Source of the DNA: Pseudomonadales bacterium
Lineage (GTDB): Bacteria > Pseudomonadota > Gammaproteobacteria > Pseudomonadales > Azotimanducaceae
DNA: 64,000 nucleotides
Assembly (NCBI GenBank): GCA_041395945.1
Contig: JAWKZN010000001.1
Location: 868,001-932,000, forward strand
Reading direction: 5' to 3'
Positions within the stretch are counted from its first letter, which is position 1. Every line of letters starts with the position of its first letter. The notes beneath the pieces were generated by a model. That model was not told the origin of the DNA. It saw only the letters and a list, made by a program, of their open reading frames with translations, and did not search any database. Shown here in pieces: positions 25,224 to 31,346 of the stretch. Position numbers and translations under genes: made by a program.

Positions 25224-25637
25224 ATGGGTATTGCATGGAAGCAACAAAAGCAACAAAAACAACAAAAGCAACAAAAACAAACCAATCAGAAAGAGCAATC
25301 GACCGGCACGCACCGTTCACTTCTCAAGGTGCTCTCCTTTAAGGCCGCTCTGGCCGCAGGGATTCTTTCGTTGAGCCCGCTCGCGGCGGCCGAATGCGCC
25401 TGCTTTTGCGCAGATGGCGAACTGAAAACGATGTGCACCACAGTGGCCGAAGCCCAGGCCAATCCGGCGGTGTGTCCTGTGTATGCCGCCTCGAGCTGTC
25501 CATTGAGCTCTGCCGCTGCAGGCAGCAACCGCTACGATGCTCCGGCGGAAGGGGCGACCAATTGCCGCGATGTGCAGGTCTGGGACTCGGTCCGTGGCCG
25601 CTATGTGGATGTCAAAGCCTGTGATGTGGAGGGCTGA
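25224..25637 (+). CDS. Small secreted Cys-rich protein with N-terminal KQQ repeat
   Basis: A 137-residue protein. Residues 6-16 are KQQ repeats followed by a polar tail, then a hydrophobic signal-like segment at about 35-53 ending in PLAAAE. The mature part has six cysteines in CACFCADGELKTMC, NPAVCPVYAASSC and later NCRDVQVWDS and KACDVEG, suggesting disulfide-bonded extracytoplasmic protein. An N terminus of more than 30 polar residues before the signal core is abnormal; a start nearer the hydrophobic segment is possible but no good site is seen. GGGGG lies seven bases before the ATG. I do not know its function. Confidence 0.62.
   Translation: MGIAWKQQKQQKQQKQQKQTNQKEQSTGTHRSLLKVLSFKAALAAGILSLSPLAAAECACFCADGELKTMCTTVAEAQANPAVCPVYAASSCPLSSAAAGSNRYDAPAEGATNCRDVQVWDSVRGRYVDVKACDVEG
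25241..25280 (+). repeat. Tandem 9-base repeat in the coding region
   Basis: Four and a half copies of RCAACAAAA (for example GCAACAAAA) run in frame and encode KQQ. The unit length is divisible by three, so slipped-strand changes would alter repeat number without a frameshift. Confidence 0.8.
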
Positions 25638-25718
25638 AGGCTGCCGGGACCTGGTCACCTGAGCTACCGGCCTTTGCTCCTGCCGCTCTAGCGCTGCACA
25701 TTTCATCGAGTCGACTCA

Positions 25719-26480
25719 ATGCGGTTGAGTGTGATCGTGCCGGTGTGGCAGGACAGCAACGCTTTGCAGGAACTGCTGGCGGTGCTGGCGCAGCAGCTGG
25801 CGCCACATCCTTTGCTGGCTGAGCAGATCGAGGTCGTGGTGGTGCAGACGGAGGACACCGCGGATGCATCGTCTGACCTTTTCCGACCACTGGCGAACGG
25901 CCCCACGCACACACCTGACCTCACCGACCCGGGCGGGTTTGCCCTGACCAGGCTCCTGGCACCACGGGGACGCGGCAGGCAGATGGATGCCGGCGCTCAG
26001 GCGGCGCGGGGCGACTGGCTGTGGTTTCTGCATGTCGATTCAAAGGTGCCTGTGGCTGCCTTCGAGTTTCTGTGTTCGCAGCTCCCGCCGGGCTGGGGGC
26101 GTTTCGATGTCAGGCTGGATGTGGACACAGCCGCAGCGAAGCTGATCGCCGCGGCGATGAACCTTCGCAGTCGCCTTACCGGCATCTGCACCGGCGATCA
26201 GGGCATGTTCGTGCACCGATCGCTGCTGGATCGTGTCGGTGGCGTACCGAGACAGCCGCTGATGGAAGACGTCGAACTGAGTCGCAGACTGCGGCGTCTG
26301 TGCCGTCCGCTCAGCCCCCGCATTGTGCTGATTACTTCAGCCCGGCGCTGGGTGCGCGACGGCATGCTGCGCACCATCCTGGGCATGTGGGTTTTCCGCC
26401 TGCGCTACTGGTCGGGCGCGGATCCCGATGTGCTCGCGCGCGATTACTATCGGAACGCCAGGGTGACAGATGACCTCTGA
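25719..26480 (+). CDS. Glycosyltransferase 2-like, 'selenodomain-associated transferase 2' type
   Basis: A 253-residue GT-A-like protein. The N terminus LSVIVPVWQDSNAL is the GT2 nucleotide-sugar fold, RGRGRQMDAGAQAARGDWLWFLHVDS is the block with the acidic site, and TGICTGDQGMFVHRSLLDRVGG is the later motif typical of the TIGR04283 group. Members of that group usually lie beside a TIGR04282 protein, exactly as here, and were named for genomes with a radical-SAM/selenium-related domain. The reaction is not known. It overlaps the next gene by 11 bases, so they are translated as a pair. Confidence 0.85.
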   Translation: MRLSVIVPVWQDSNALQELLAVLAQQLAPHPLLAEQIEVVVVQTEDTADASSDLFRPLANGPTHTPDLTDPGGFALTRLLAPRGRGRQMDAGAQAARGDWLWFLHVDSKVPVAAFEFLCSQLPPGWGRFDVRLDVDTAAAKLIAAAMNLRSRLTGICTGDQGMFVHRSLLDRVGGVPRQPLMEDVELSRRLRRLCRPLSPRIVLITSARRWVRDGMLRTILGMWVFRLRYWSGADPDVLARDYYRNARVTDDL

Positions 26481-27156
26481 GCGCAGGCCACCGTCTCCGC
26501 CCGACCCGGCGCTACACAATTCTCTGCTGGCGCGACGTTTGTGTGTGTTTGCCCGGGCACCCGTGCTCGGGCAGGTCAAGTCACGGCTTGCGGCAGCCAT
26601 CGGTGATCAGGCTGCGCTGGAGGCACATATCCGCCTGGTGGAACACACGCTGGAGCAGATTGGTGGAACTGGCGGTGTCGGGCACTGTGCTTCCGAGCAG
26701 CGCGAATTGTGGATCGCCGGTGACATCGACGCCCCCCTGGTCCGGCGCTGGAATGAGCGCTTCGCTTTTGCGCTGCAGCAACAGTGTGCTGGAGATCTGG
26801 GTGCCAGGATGCGTCACGCGCTGGCTGCGCACGCGGCTGGCGGCGGGAGTGTGCTGATCGGTTCGGACTGTCCGGCGATCGACACGGCATACATTGAAGC
26901 CGCATTCGAGGCGCTGCTGGATGCGGATGTGGTGCTGGGACCGACCGAGGATGGCGGTTATGGCCTGATCGGAACCTGTCGGGACCTGCCCGGACTGTTT
27001 GTGTCGATGCCCTGGAGTACCGACCAGGTGCTGGCTGAAACCCGGGAGCGGTGCAGCGGACTCGGCCTGCGCTGCGTGCTCCTGCCGATGATCTGGGATG
27101 TGGACACCGCCGTCGACTGGCAGAGATTTCTCAGGCAGGCACGCTCGAGCGACTGA
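26470..27156 (+). CDS. DUF2064/TIGR04282 family transferase
   Basis: A 228-residue protein related to nucleotidyltransferases. CVFARAPVLGQVKSRLAAAIGDQAA is the N-terminal nucleotide motif, GSVLIGSDCPAIDTAYIEAAFEAL contains the conserved DCP, and GPTEDGGYGLIG is the family signature. The group is called 'selenodomain-associated transferase 1' and has also been linked to arsenosugar biosynthesis. The two-gene pair with the GT2-like gene is the standard arrangement. Its last 26 bases overlap the convergent ycgR gene. The link to the selC tRNA in this window is inferred, not shown. Confidence 0.85.
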   Translation: MTSERRPPSPPDPALHNSLLARRLCVFARAPVLGQVKSRLAAAIGDQAALEAHIRLVEHTLEQIGGTGGVGHCASEQRELWIAGDIDAPLVRRWNERFAFALQQQCAGDLGARMRHALAAHAAGGGSVLIGSDCPAIDTAYIEAAFEALLDADVVLGPTEDGGYGLIGTCRDLPGLFVSMPWSTDQVLAETRERCSGLGLRCVLLPMIWDVDTAVDWQRFLRQARSSD

Positions 27157-27898
27157 TCGACTGGATGAACTGCTCGAGGCGGCGCCGATCGGTGACATGC
27201 ATTTCGGTCAACTCGATTCCGCACGTGACCACCCGCGTCTTGCGGTTGTAGTTGAAGTGCCGGATCGAACCTTTGGATGTGAAGTCCAGCTGATTGGAGA
27301 TGGTGATCGCGCAGGTGTCCAGCACTTCGTCCGCATCGATGGGCGGGTGCACGGGCCCGTCGAATTCCACCCGGCAGCCACCGGCGGATATGTCGATGAG
27401 TCTTCCGAACAGGCGACCCTGGGCAGTCAGACCTGGATCCATATTGCGATGCAGAGTCACACTGGCGCCATCAGTTGCCACACGCAGCGGCAGTCGAAAA
27501 CGGGCGGCTTTGCGGCGCTGCTGATACAGCAGCGATTTCGGCAGGGGAACATGAAAAAAGGGCAGGCCGCGTTCCGCGTCTGCTCCGCGCACGACGTTTT
27601 CTGCACTCTGGGCGTAGAGGCCATCGACCCGACCGGAAAAGGAAAACCGCACACCCGCTTTCAGAAGACGCAGTCCCGATCTGGGCTGGATGTCTTCGAG
27701 CAAAAATTCCCTGTCGCCGACATCGAGTACCTTCGCGGTGAAAGTCTCATTGCTGCCATCGATCCGCAGCTGCACTGCCGCCCGCTGATCACGCAGTGTG
27801 CGCAGTACCCGCGCGACATCCGAGCTTTTGGTCAGATAGGTGGAAGTGAAAGTCGCGGCACGTTCCCGTGCCCGGTCGACTGCCGCATCTTGCGCCAT
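27131..27898 (-). CDS. ycgR: YcgR-like flagellar brake protein (PilZ)
   Basis: A 255-residue protein with an N-terminal YcgR domain (about 20-115) and a C-terminal PilZ domain (about 125-245). The cyclic-di-GMP site is visible as RKAAR (R129-x3-R133) in QRRKAARFRLPL and DISAGG (169-174). When bound to cyclic di-GMP it acts on the flagellar motor or stator to slow swimming. It is the last gene of flgM-flgN-ycgR, so sigma-28 should control it. The ATG at 27898 has CGGAG eight bases upstream; another ATG at 27913 overlaps the flgN stop (TGATG). Confidence 0.88.
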   Translation of the reverse strand: MAQDAAVDRARERAATFTSTYLTKSSDVARVLRTLRDQRAAVQLRIDGSNETFTAKVLDVGDREFLLEDIQPRSGLRLLKAGVRFSFSGRVDGLYAQSAENVVRGADAERGLPFFHVPLPKSLLYQQRRKAARFRLPLRVATDGASVTLHRNMDPGLTAQGRLFGRLIDISAGGCRVEFDGPVHPPIDADEVLDTCAITISNQLDFTSKGSIRHFNYNRKTRVVTCGIELTEMHVTDRRRLEQFIQSISRSSVPA

Positions 27899-27912
27899 GG
27901 AAATACTCCGCA

Positions 27913-28353
27913 TCAGGCGCTGGCGATGGCAGATCCTTTAGCCGTCGCGCTGGTGCGCCCGCGTTCCCCGTACAACAGGTCGGTGTCCGTACCGCTGATC
28001 AGGTGCATCAATTCACGAATGGATTGTTGGGATCGCTGGACGATCTTACCGTTAACTGCGTTGTACTCCTGGGCACGGGATGCGCAGGCTCGCAGGGATT
28101 TGTGAAGGCGCGCAAGTTCCGGACGACCGGATTCGGGTGCGAGATCGATCTGCTCGACCAGCGGGGTCGTTGCGAAGGCCTCGCTGAGGGTCTCAATCTG
28201 CTGACAGAGCGCCTGTTTCGCGGCGACCATCTCGGTCAGTGCAGGGAGGTCGCGCGCCACCAGGGCCGCACGTTCGGCTTCCAGCACTTCGGCAAGTCGC
28301 TCGCTGCTGTGCGTAAGCTCGAGAATCAGTTCTTTTAGAGAATTTTCAGACAT
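27913..28353 (-). CDS. flgN: FlgN, export chaperone of hook-filament junction proteins
   Basis: A 146-residue, almost fully helical protein of the FlgN family, chaperone for FlgK and FlgL before export. The N-terminal heptad pattern (LKELILELTHSSERLAEVLEAERAAL) and the C-terminal NAVNGKIVQRSQQSIRELMHLI fit. It lies 19 bases after flgM. Since FlgK and FlgL are enlarged here, the chaperone should recognise only their conserved termini. A DUF name is not needed. Confidence 0.9.
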   Translation of the reverse strand: MSENSLKELILELTHSSERLAEVLEAERAALVARDLPALTEMVAAKQALCQQIETLSEAFATTPLVEQIDLAPESGRPELARLHKSLRACASRAQEYNAVNGKIVQRSQQSIRELMHLISGTDTDLLYGERGRTSATAKGSAIASA

Positions 28354-28372
28354 TTCTCTATCTTATTGAATC

Positions 28373-28675
28373 TTATTGATTTATTTGCTTTTCAAGACTG
28401 ATAAATCGTTCCGCAAGCCGCTCGGGGTCCACATGGTAGCGGCCCTGCGCGATGGCCTGGCGGATGGCGTCTACCCGGGCCGCATCGAAGTGCGGACTGT
28501 CCGTATTTGCCCGGGCGAGAGACTTTGCGCTGTCGCTGAGACTGACCTCGGCGCGGGATGACCGCTCTTCCTGGTCGACCTGTCGGTCTTCAATCTGGCG
28601 CTCCTGGGGCTTGTCCAGGCGCCGCTCGGACACCTGACCCGGGTGGACTTTGTTGATATCCATGTTGATCTGCAT
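28373..28675 (-). CDS. flgM: FlgM, anti-sigma-28 factor
   Basis: A 100-residue, hydrophilic, disordered N-terminal protein with the FlgM C-terminal motif (DAARVDAIRQAIAQGRYHVDPERLAERF) that binds FliA. It holds sigma-28 inactive until the hook is complete and it is exported. The ATG at 28675 has no strong Shine-Dalgarno; a TTG two codons upstream is possible. A sigma-28 promoter precedes it at 28702-28728, so its own transcription depends on the factor it inhibits, the usual feedback. Confidence 0.92.
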   Translation of the reverse strand: MQINMDINKVHPGQVSERRLDKPQERQIEDRQVDQEERSSRAEVSLSDSAKSLARANTDSPHFDAARVDAIRQAIAQGRYHVDPERLAERFISLEKQINQ

Positions 28676-28701
28676 ACTCAAAACGTATTGACCTGTACTC
28701 G

Positions 28702-28728
28702 ATATCGGCGGCTATGGGGCTAACTTTA
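28702..28728 (-). promoter_or_regulatory. Sigma-28 (FliA) promoter of flgM-flgN-ycgR
   Basis: On the minus strand, TAAAGTTA (28728-28721) and GCCGATAT (28709-28702) are separated by 11 bases, compared with the E. coli consensus TAAAGTTT-N11-GCCGATAA. The -10 matches seven of eight and the -35 seven of eight. It lies 27 bases upstream of the flgM ATG. Confidence 0.88.
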
Positions 28729-28754
28729 GTCCAGATCCAGGATTTGTCGCCCCG

Positions 28755-29495
28755 CTACCGCTGGGAAACCAGCTCTTCATCCCCGGCTGCGGGCGCAGTC
28801 GTCTGGACCACGCCCCGGCCGACTACCCAGACCTGAATCGTCTTCTGCGACGAGCGATTGCGCACCCGGATCTGCTCGCCACGCCGACCGTCTTCGAGAC
28901 TTTCGCCCGGCACCGATATCTGCACGGCACCTCTGACTGCCAGCACCGTGACCTTCTCGCCCCGGCGCACCGCCAGGGGTTGCTCGATCTGCGACAGATA
29001 CAGGACGGAGCCGGCGCCGAGCGCCCGCTTGAGCTGCAGCCCAGTGGCGGCCTGGGGATCACGCAATGGCATCGCGCGCAGCGCGCTGATGTCCTGATTC
29101 TGCAGTTCCAGATCTGCAGCGCTCAACATCGTGCCCCGGGGCAGCGGCTGGGTGGTCACCAGCACCGGCGCATGGATTTTCACTTCGCCGCTGAGAAACG
29201 CTGACCAGGGCGACGGCGCCAGACACTTCAGAGCCACCGGTATGCGGCCGGCTACCCGGGATCCACGCGCTTCGACCTGCAGTTCATCGCACGCTGCCAG
29301 CTGCAGTCGCTGATCAAAGGCGGCAACGCTGACTTCGATATCCGCATCCGGATAAGCGTCTTCGGCCTGTTTATAGAGCAGGTCGTGAACTGCACGGGTG
29401 GGGTCGGCCGAAGCCTGGGTCTGCGGGCACAGTACCAGGGTCATTGTGGCGCTCAGGAAAGTGGCTGTGAGGAATCTGAGCTGTGTGTCCCGCAT
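28755..29495 (-). CDS. flgA: FlgA, flagellar P-ring assembly chaperone
   Basis: A 246-residue periplasmic protein with a signal peptide (FLTATFLSATMTLVLCPQTQASA) and the FlgA fold, including the SAF domain (about 115-180: LVTTQPLPRGTMLSAADLELQ, AATGLQLKRALGAGSVL) and the C-terminal GEQIRVRNRSSQKTIQVWVVGRGVV motif. It assists FlgI polymerisation into the P ring. It is divergent from flgB with a 323-base gap and upstream of flgM on the same strand but with its own start; chemotaxis genes cheV and cheR, often placed here, are absent. Confidence 0.93.
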   Translation of the reverse strand: MRDTQLRFLTATFLSATMTLVLCPQTQASADPTRAVHDLLYKQAEDAYPDADIEVSVAAFDQRLQLAACDELQVEARGSRVAGRIPVALKCLAPSPWSAFLSGEVKIHAPVLVTTQPLPRGTMLSAADLELQNQDISALRAMPLRDPQAATGLQLKRALGAGSVLYLSQIEQPLAVRRGEKVTVLAVRGAVQISVPGESLEDGRRGEQIRVRNRSSQKTIQVWVVGRGVVQTTAPAAGDEELVSQR

Positions 29496-29818
29496 TCGGA
29501 GTCCTTGTGGTCAGGCGAGGGCCGGGTGTTCTTCATTAATAGCAGAAGCGGTAGTGCACGCCACCGGCATCGGTCTGCCGCTGCACCGGCAGTTGTCTGC
29601 CGCCGCGGCGGCCGATCGTCTGCCGGTTTTCGAATCACTCGGAGCGGTACCTGTGCGCGAAAAACAGGACCCGGTACGGGCGGCAGGACGTTTTCCCCGG
29701 CAGGCGGTGCGGCCCCATCGGTTTAATCGAAATTGGCACAGGTCTTGCTCTCCTGTTCCGTGGGTTGCTTCGGGCCGTGTTCCGCGGCAGCGATTACCCC
29801 ACACAGGAGTGGCAGATT
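29496..29818 (+). other. Intergenic region between divergent flgA and flgB
   Basis: A 323-base gap. It carries the perfect sigma-54 promoter of flgB (29734-29749). I see no other supported gene; short open frames here lack ribosome sites and run through the promoter. A promoter for flgA must lie in its left half but no sigma-54 or sigma-28 match was found on the minus strand. Confidence 0.7.
29734..29749 (+). promoter_or_regulatory. Sigma-54 promoter of the flgB operon
   Basis: TGGCAC-AGGTC-TTGCT matches the -24/-12 consensus TGGCAC-N5-TTGCW completely. It lies 70 bases upstream of the flgB start codon. FleQ and/or the FlrC-like activator encoded in this window should drive it. Confidence 0.92.
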
Positions 29819-30226
29819 TTGAAGATCGGTTTCGACAATGCCCTTGGCATTCATGAGCAGGCGCTGTCGCTGCGCTCGGCGCGTACCGATCTGCTGGCCC
29901 GCAATATTGCGAATGCCGACACGCCCGGCTATCACGCCCGGGACATCGACTTCGCCGCGGAACTCAACAAGGCCATGGGCAACAGCGAACTGCCCGCATC
30001 GGTGGCCATCCGGGCGACCCACGCAGGACACCAGGCTGCGGCCACCGGTAAACCGGACATCGACCGGCTGTATCGGGTGCCGCTGGTTCCCAGTTTCGAC
30101 GGCAATACGGTCGATGCCCAGACTGAGCAGGCCGCCTTTGCAGAAAACAATGTGCAGTTTCTGGCGTCTCTGCGCTTTCTCGACGGCCGTTTCAGGTCGA
30201 TGTTGAGTGCGATCAAAGGAGAATAG
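29819..30226 (+). CDS. flgB: FlgB, proximal rod protein
   Basis: A 135-residue rod protein. The N-terminal motif ALGIHEQALSLRSARTDLLARNIANADTPGYHARDIDF is the rod/hook signature, and the C terminus ENNVQFLASLRFLDGRFRSML forms the second half of the coiled coil. The start is a TTG, chosen because the FlgB family begins at this point; AGGAG lies about ten bases upstream. It is the first gene of the operon. Confidence 0.93.
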   Translation: MKIGFDNALGIHEQALSLRSARTDLLARNIANADTPGYHARDIDFAAELNKAMGNSELPASVAIRATHAGHQAAATGKPDIDRLYRVPLVPSFDGNTVDAQTEQAAFAENNVQFLASLRFLDGRFRSMLSAIKGE

Positions 30227-30229
30227 TAG

Positions 30230-30664
30230 ATGTCACTGTTGAACGTATTCGATGTCTCCGGCAGCGCCATGGCGGCGCAGTCCGTGCGGCTGAACACGAC
30301 GGCCAGCAATCTGGCCAATGCGCAGAGCGTGTCGAAGAATCCTGAAGACACCTACCGTGCGCGACATCCGCTGTTTGCGGAGCAGCTCGCAGGTGCCTTC
30401 GATGGCCCTCTCCATGGCGGAAGGGGGCCGGATGCCGGCGGTGTCGCCGTACTCGACATCATCGAAAGCCAGGCGCCTCTGGACTTCCGCTATGAACCCA
30501 ATCATCCCTATGCCAACGAAGAAGGCTTCGTGGCCTACCCGAATGTCAGTCCGGTCGAAGAAATGGCCAACATGATTTCCGCGAGCCGATCTTTTCAGCT
30601 CAATGTGGAAGTCATGAACACCGCCAGAACCCTCGCCGAACGGGTCCTCAACCTCGGTCAGTAA
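30230..30664 (+). CDS. flgC: FlgC, proximal rod protein
   Basis: A 144-residue rod protein with SGSAMAAQSVRLNTTASNLANAQSVSK at the N terminus and NVSPVEEMANMISASRSFQLNVEVMNTARTLAERVL at the C terminus, the matching helices of the rod. Size is normal. The ATG follows AAAGGAG and sits three bases after flgB. Confidence 0.96.
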   Translation: MSLLNVFDVSGSAMAAQSVRLNTTASNLANAQSVSKNPEDTYRARHPLFAEQLAGAFDGPLHGGRGPDAGGVAVLDIIESQAPLDFRYEPNHPYANEEGFVAYPNVSPVEEMANMISASRSFQLNVEVMNTARTLAERVLNLGQ

Positions 30665-30671
30665 AGGAGCG

Positions 30672-31334
30672 TTGTTTAAAGTGGAAATACCGGGAATCAG
30701 AAGCGTCGAGCAGCTGCGATCACCAGGCTCTGGGGGCGAAACCCAGGAACTCGGCAAAAATGAGTTTCTCAAGCTGATGATTGCTCAGATGAACAATCAG
30801 GATCCCCTCGACCCGGCCAAGAACGAAGACTTCATTGCCCAGCTCGCTCAATTTTCCACGGTGGAAGGTATTGAGAATCTCAATGGCTCGATGGCGGGAA
30901 TCGCCAGCGCCATGCAGTCATCGCTCACCATTCAGGCCTCGAGTCTGGTGGGGCGCTCGGTCATGGTGCCCACCAGTCAGACCTGGGTCGGCAGCGGCGG
31001 TACCAGTGGCAGCATTGATCTGCCCGAGAGCTCTGCCAATGTGCGGGTCGATATCAGCCGCGCCAATGGTGAACACATCCGCACCATCGACCTGGGACCG
31101 CGTGCCCAGGGCCGGTTGCGTTTTGCGTGGGACGGGCGGGACGCTCAGGGCACCCAGGTGCCCCAGGGGGCCTACAACATCACCGCACACAATATGGTCG
31201 GTACCACACCGATCCCGTTAACAATCAATCTGCCCGACGAGGTCGTCAGCGTGTCGATCGATAAGGCGGGTGTTATGGCCAATCTGGCGGGCGGCAGTTC
31301 GATTCCCGCCGTGCAGATCCAGGAAATTCAGTAA
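30672..31334 (+). CDS. flgD: FlgD, hook-capping protein
   Basis: A 220-residue scaffold for hook assembly. The N-terminal motif NEFLKLMIAQMNNQDPLDPAKNEDFIAQLAQFSTVEGIENLN is diagnostic, and the C-terminal FlgD Ig/Tudor-like region (VRVDISRANGEHIRTIDLGPRAQGRLRFAWDG) follows. It must cap an unusually large FlgE. The start is a TTG very close to AAGGAG or a GTG three codons later; both are possible. Confidence 0.95.
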   Translation: MFKVEIPGIRSVEQLRSPGSGGETQELGKNEFLKLMIAQMNNQDPLDPAKNEDFIAQLAQFSTVEGIENLNGSMAGIASAMQSSLTIQASSLVGRSVMVPTSQTWVGSGGTSGSIDLPESSANVRVDISRANGEHIRTIDLGPRAQGRLRFAWDGRDAQGTQVPQGAYNITAHNMVGTTPIPLTINLPDEVVSVSIDKAGVMANLAGGSSIPAVQIQEIQ

Positions 31335-31346
31335 GGGAGTACTGTT

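Noticed and set aside
25064..25285. Minus-strand Cys-Cys-Phe repeat frame
   Set aside because: It is only the complement of the KQQ nine-base repeat and crosses the structured leader of the plus-strand gene.
29520..29820. Small plus-strand frames between flgA and flgB
   Set aside because: No ribosome site or domain, and they pass through the perfect sigma-54 promoter.
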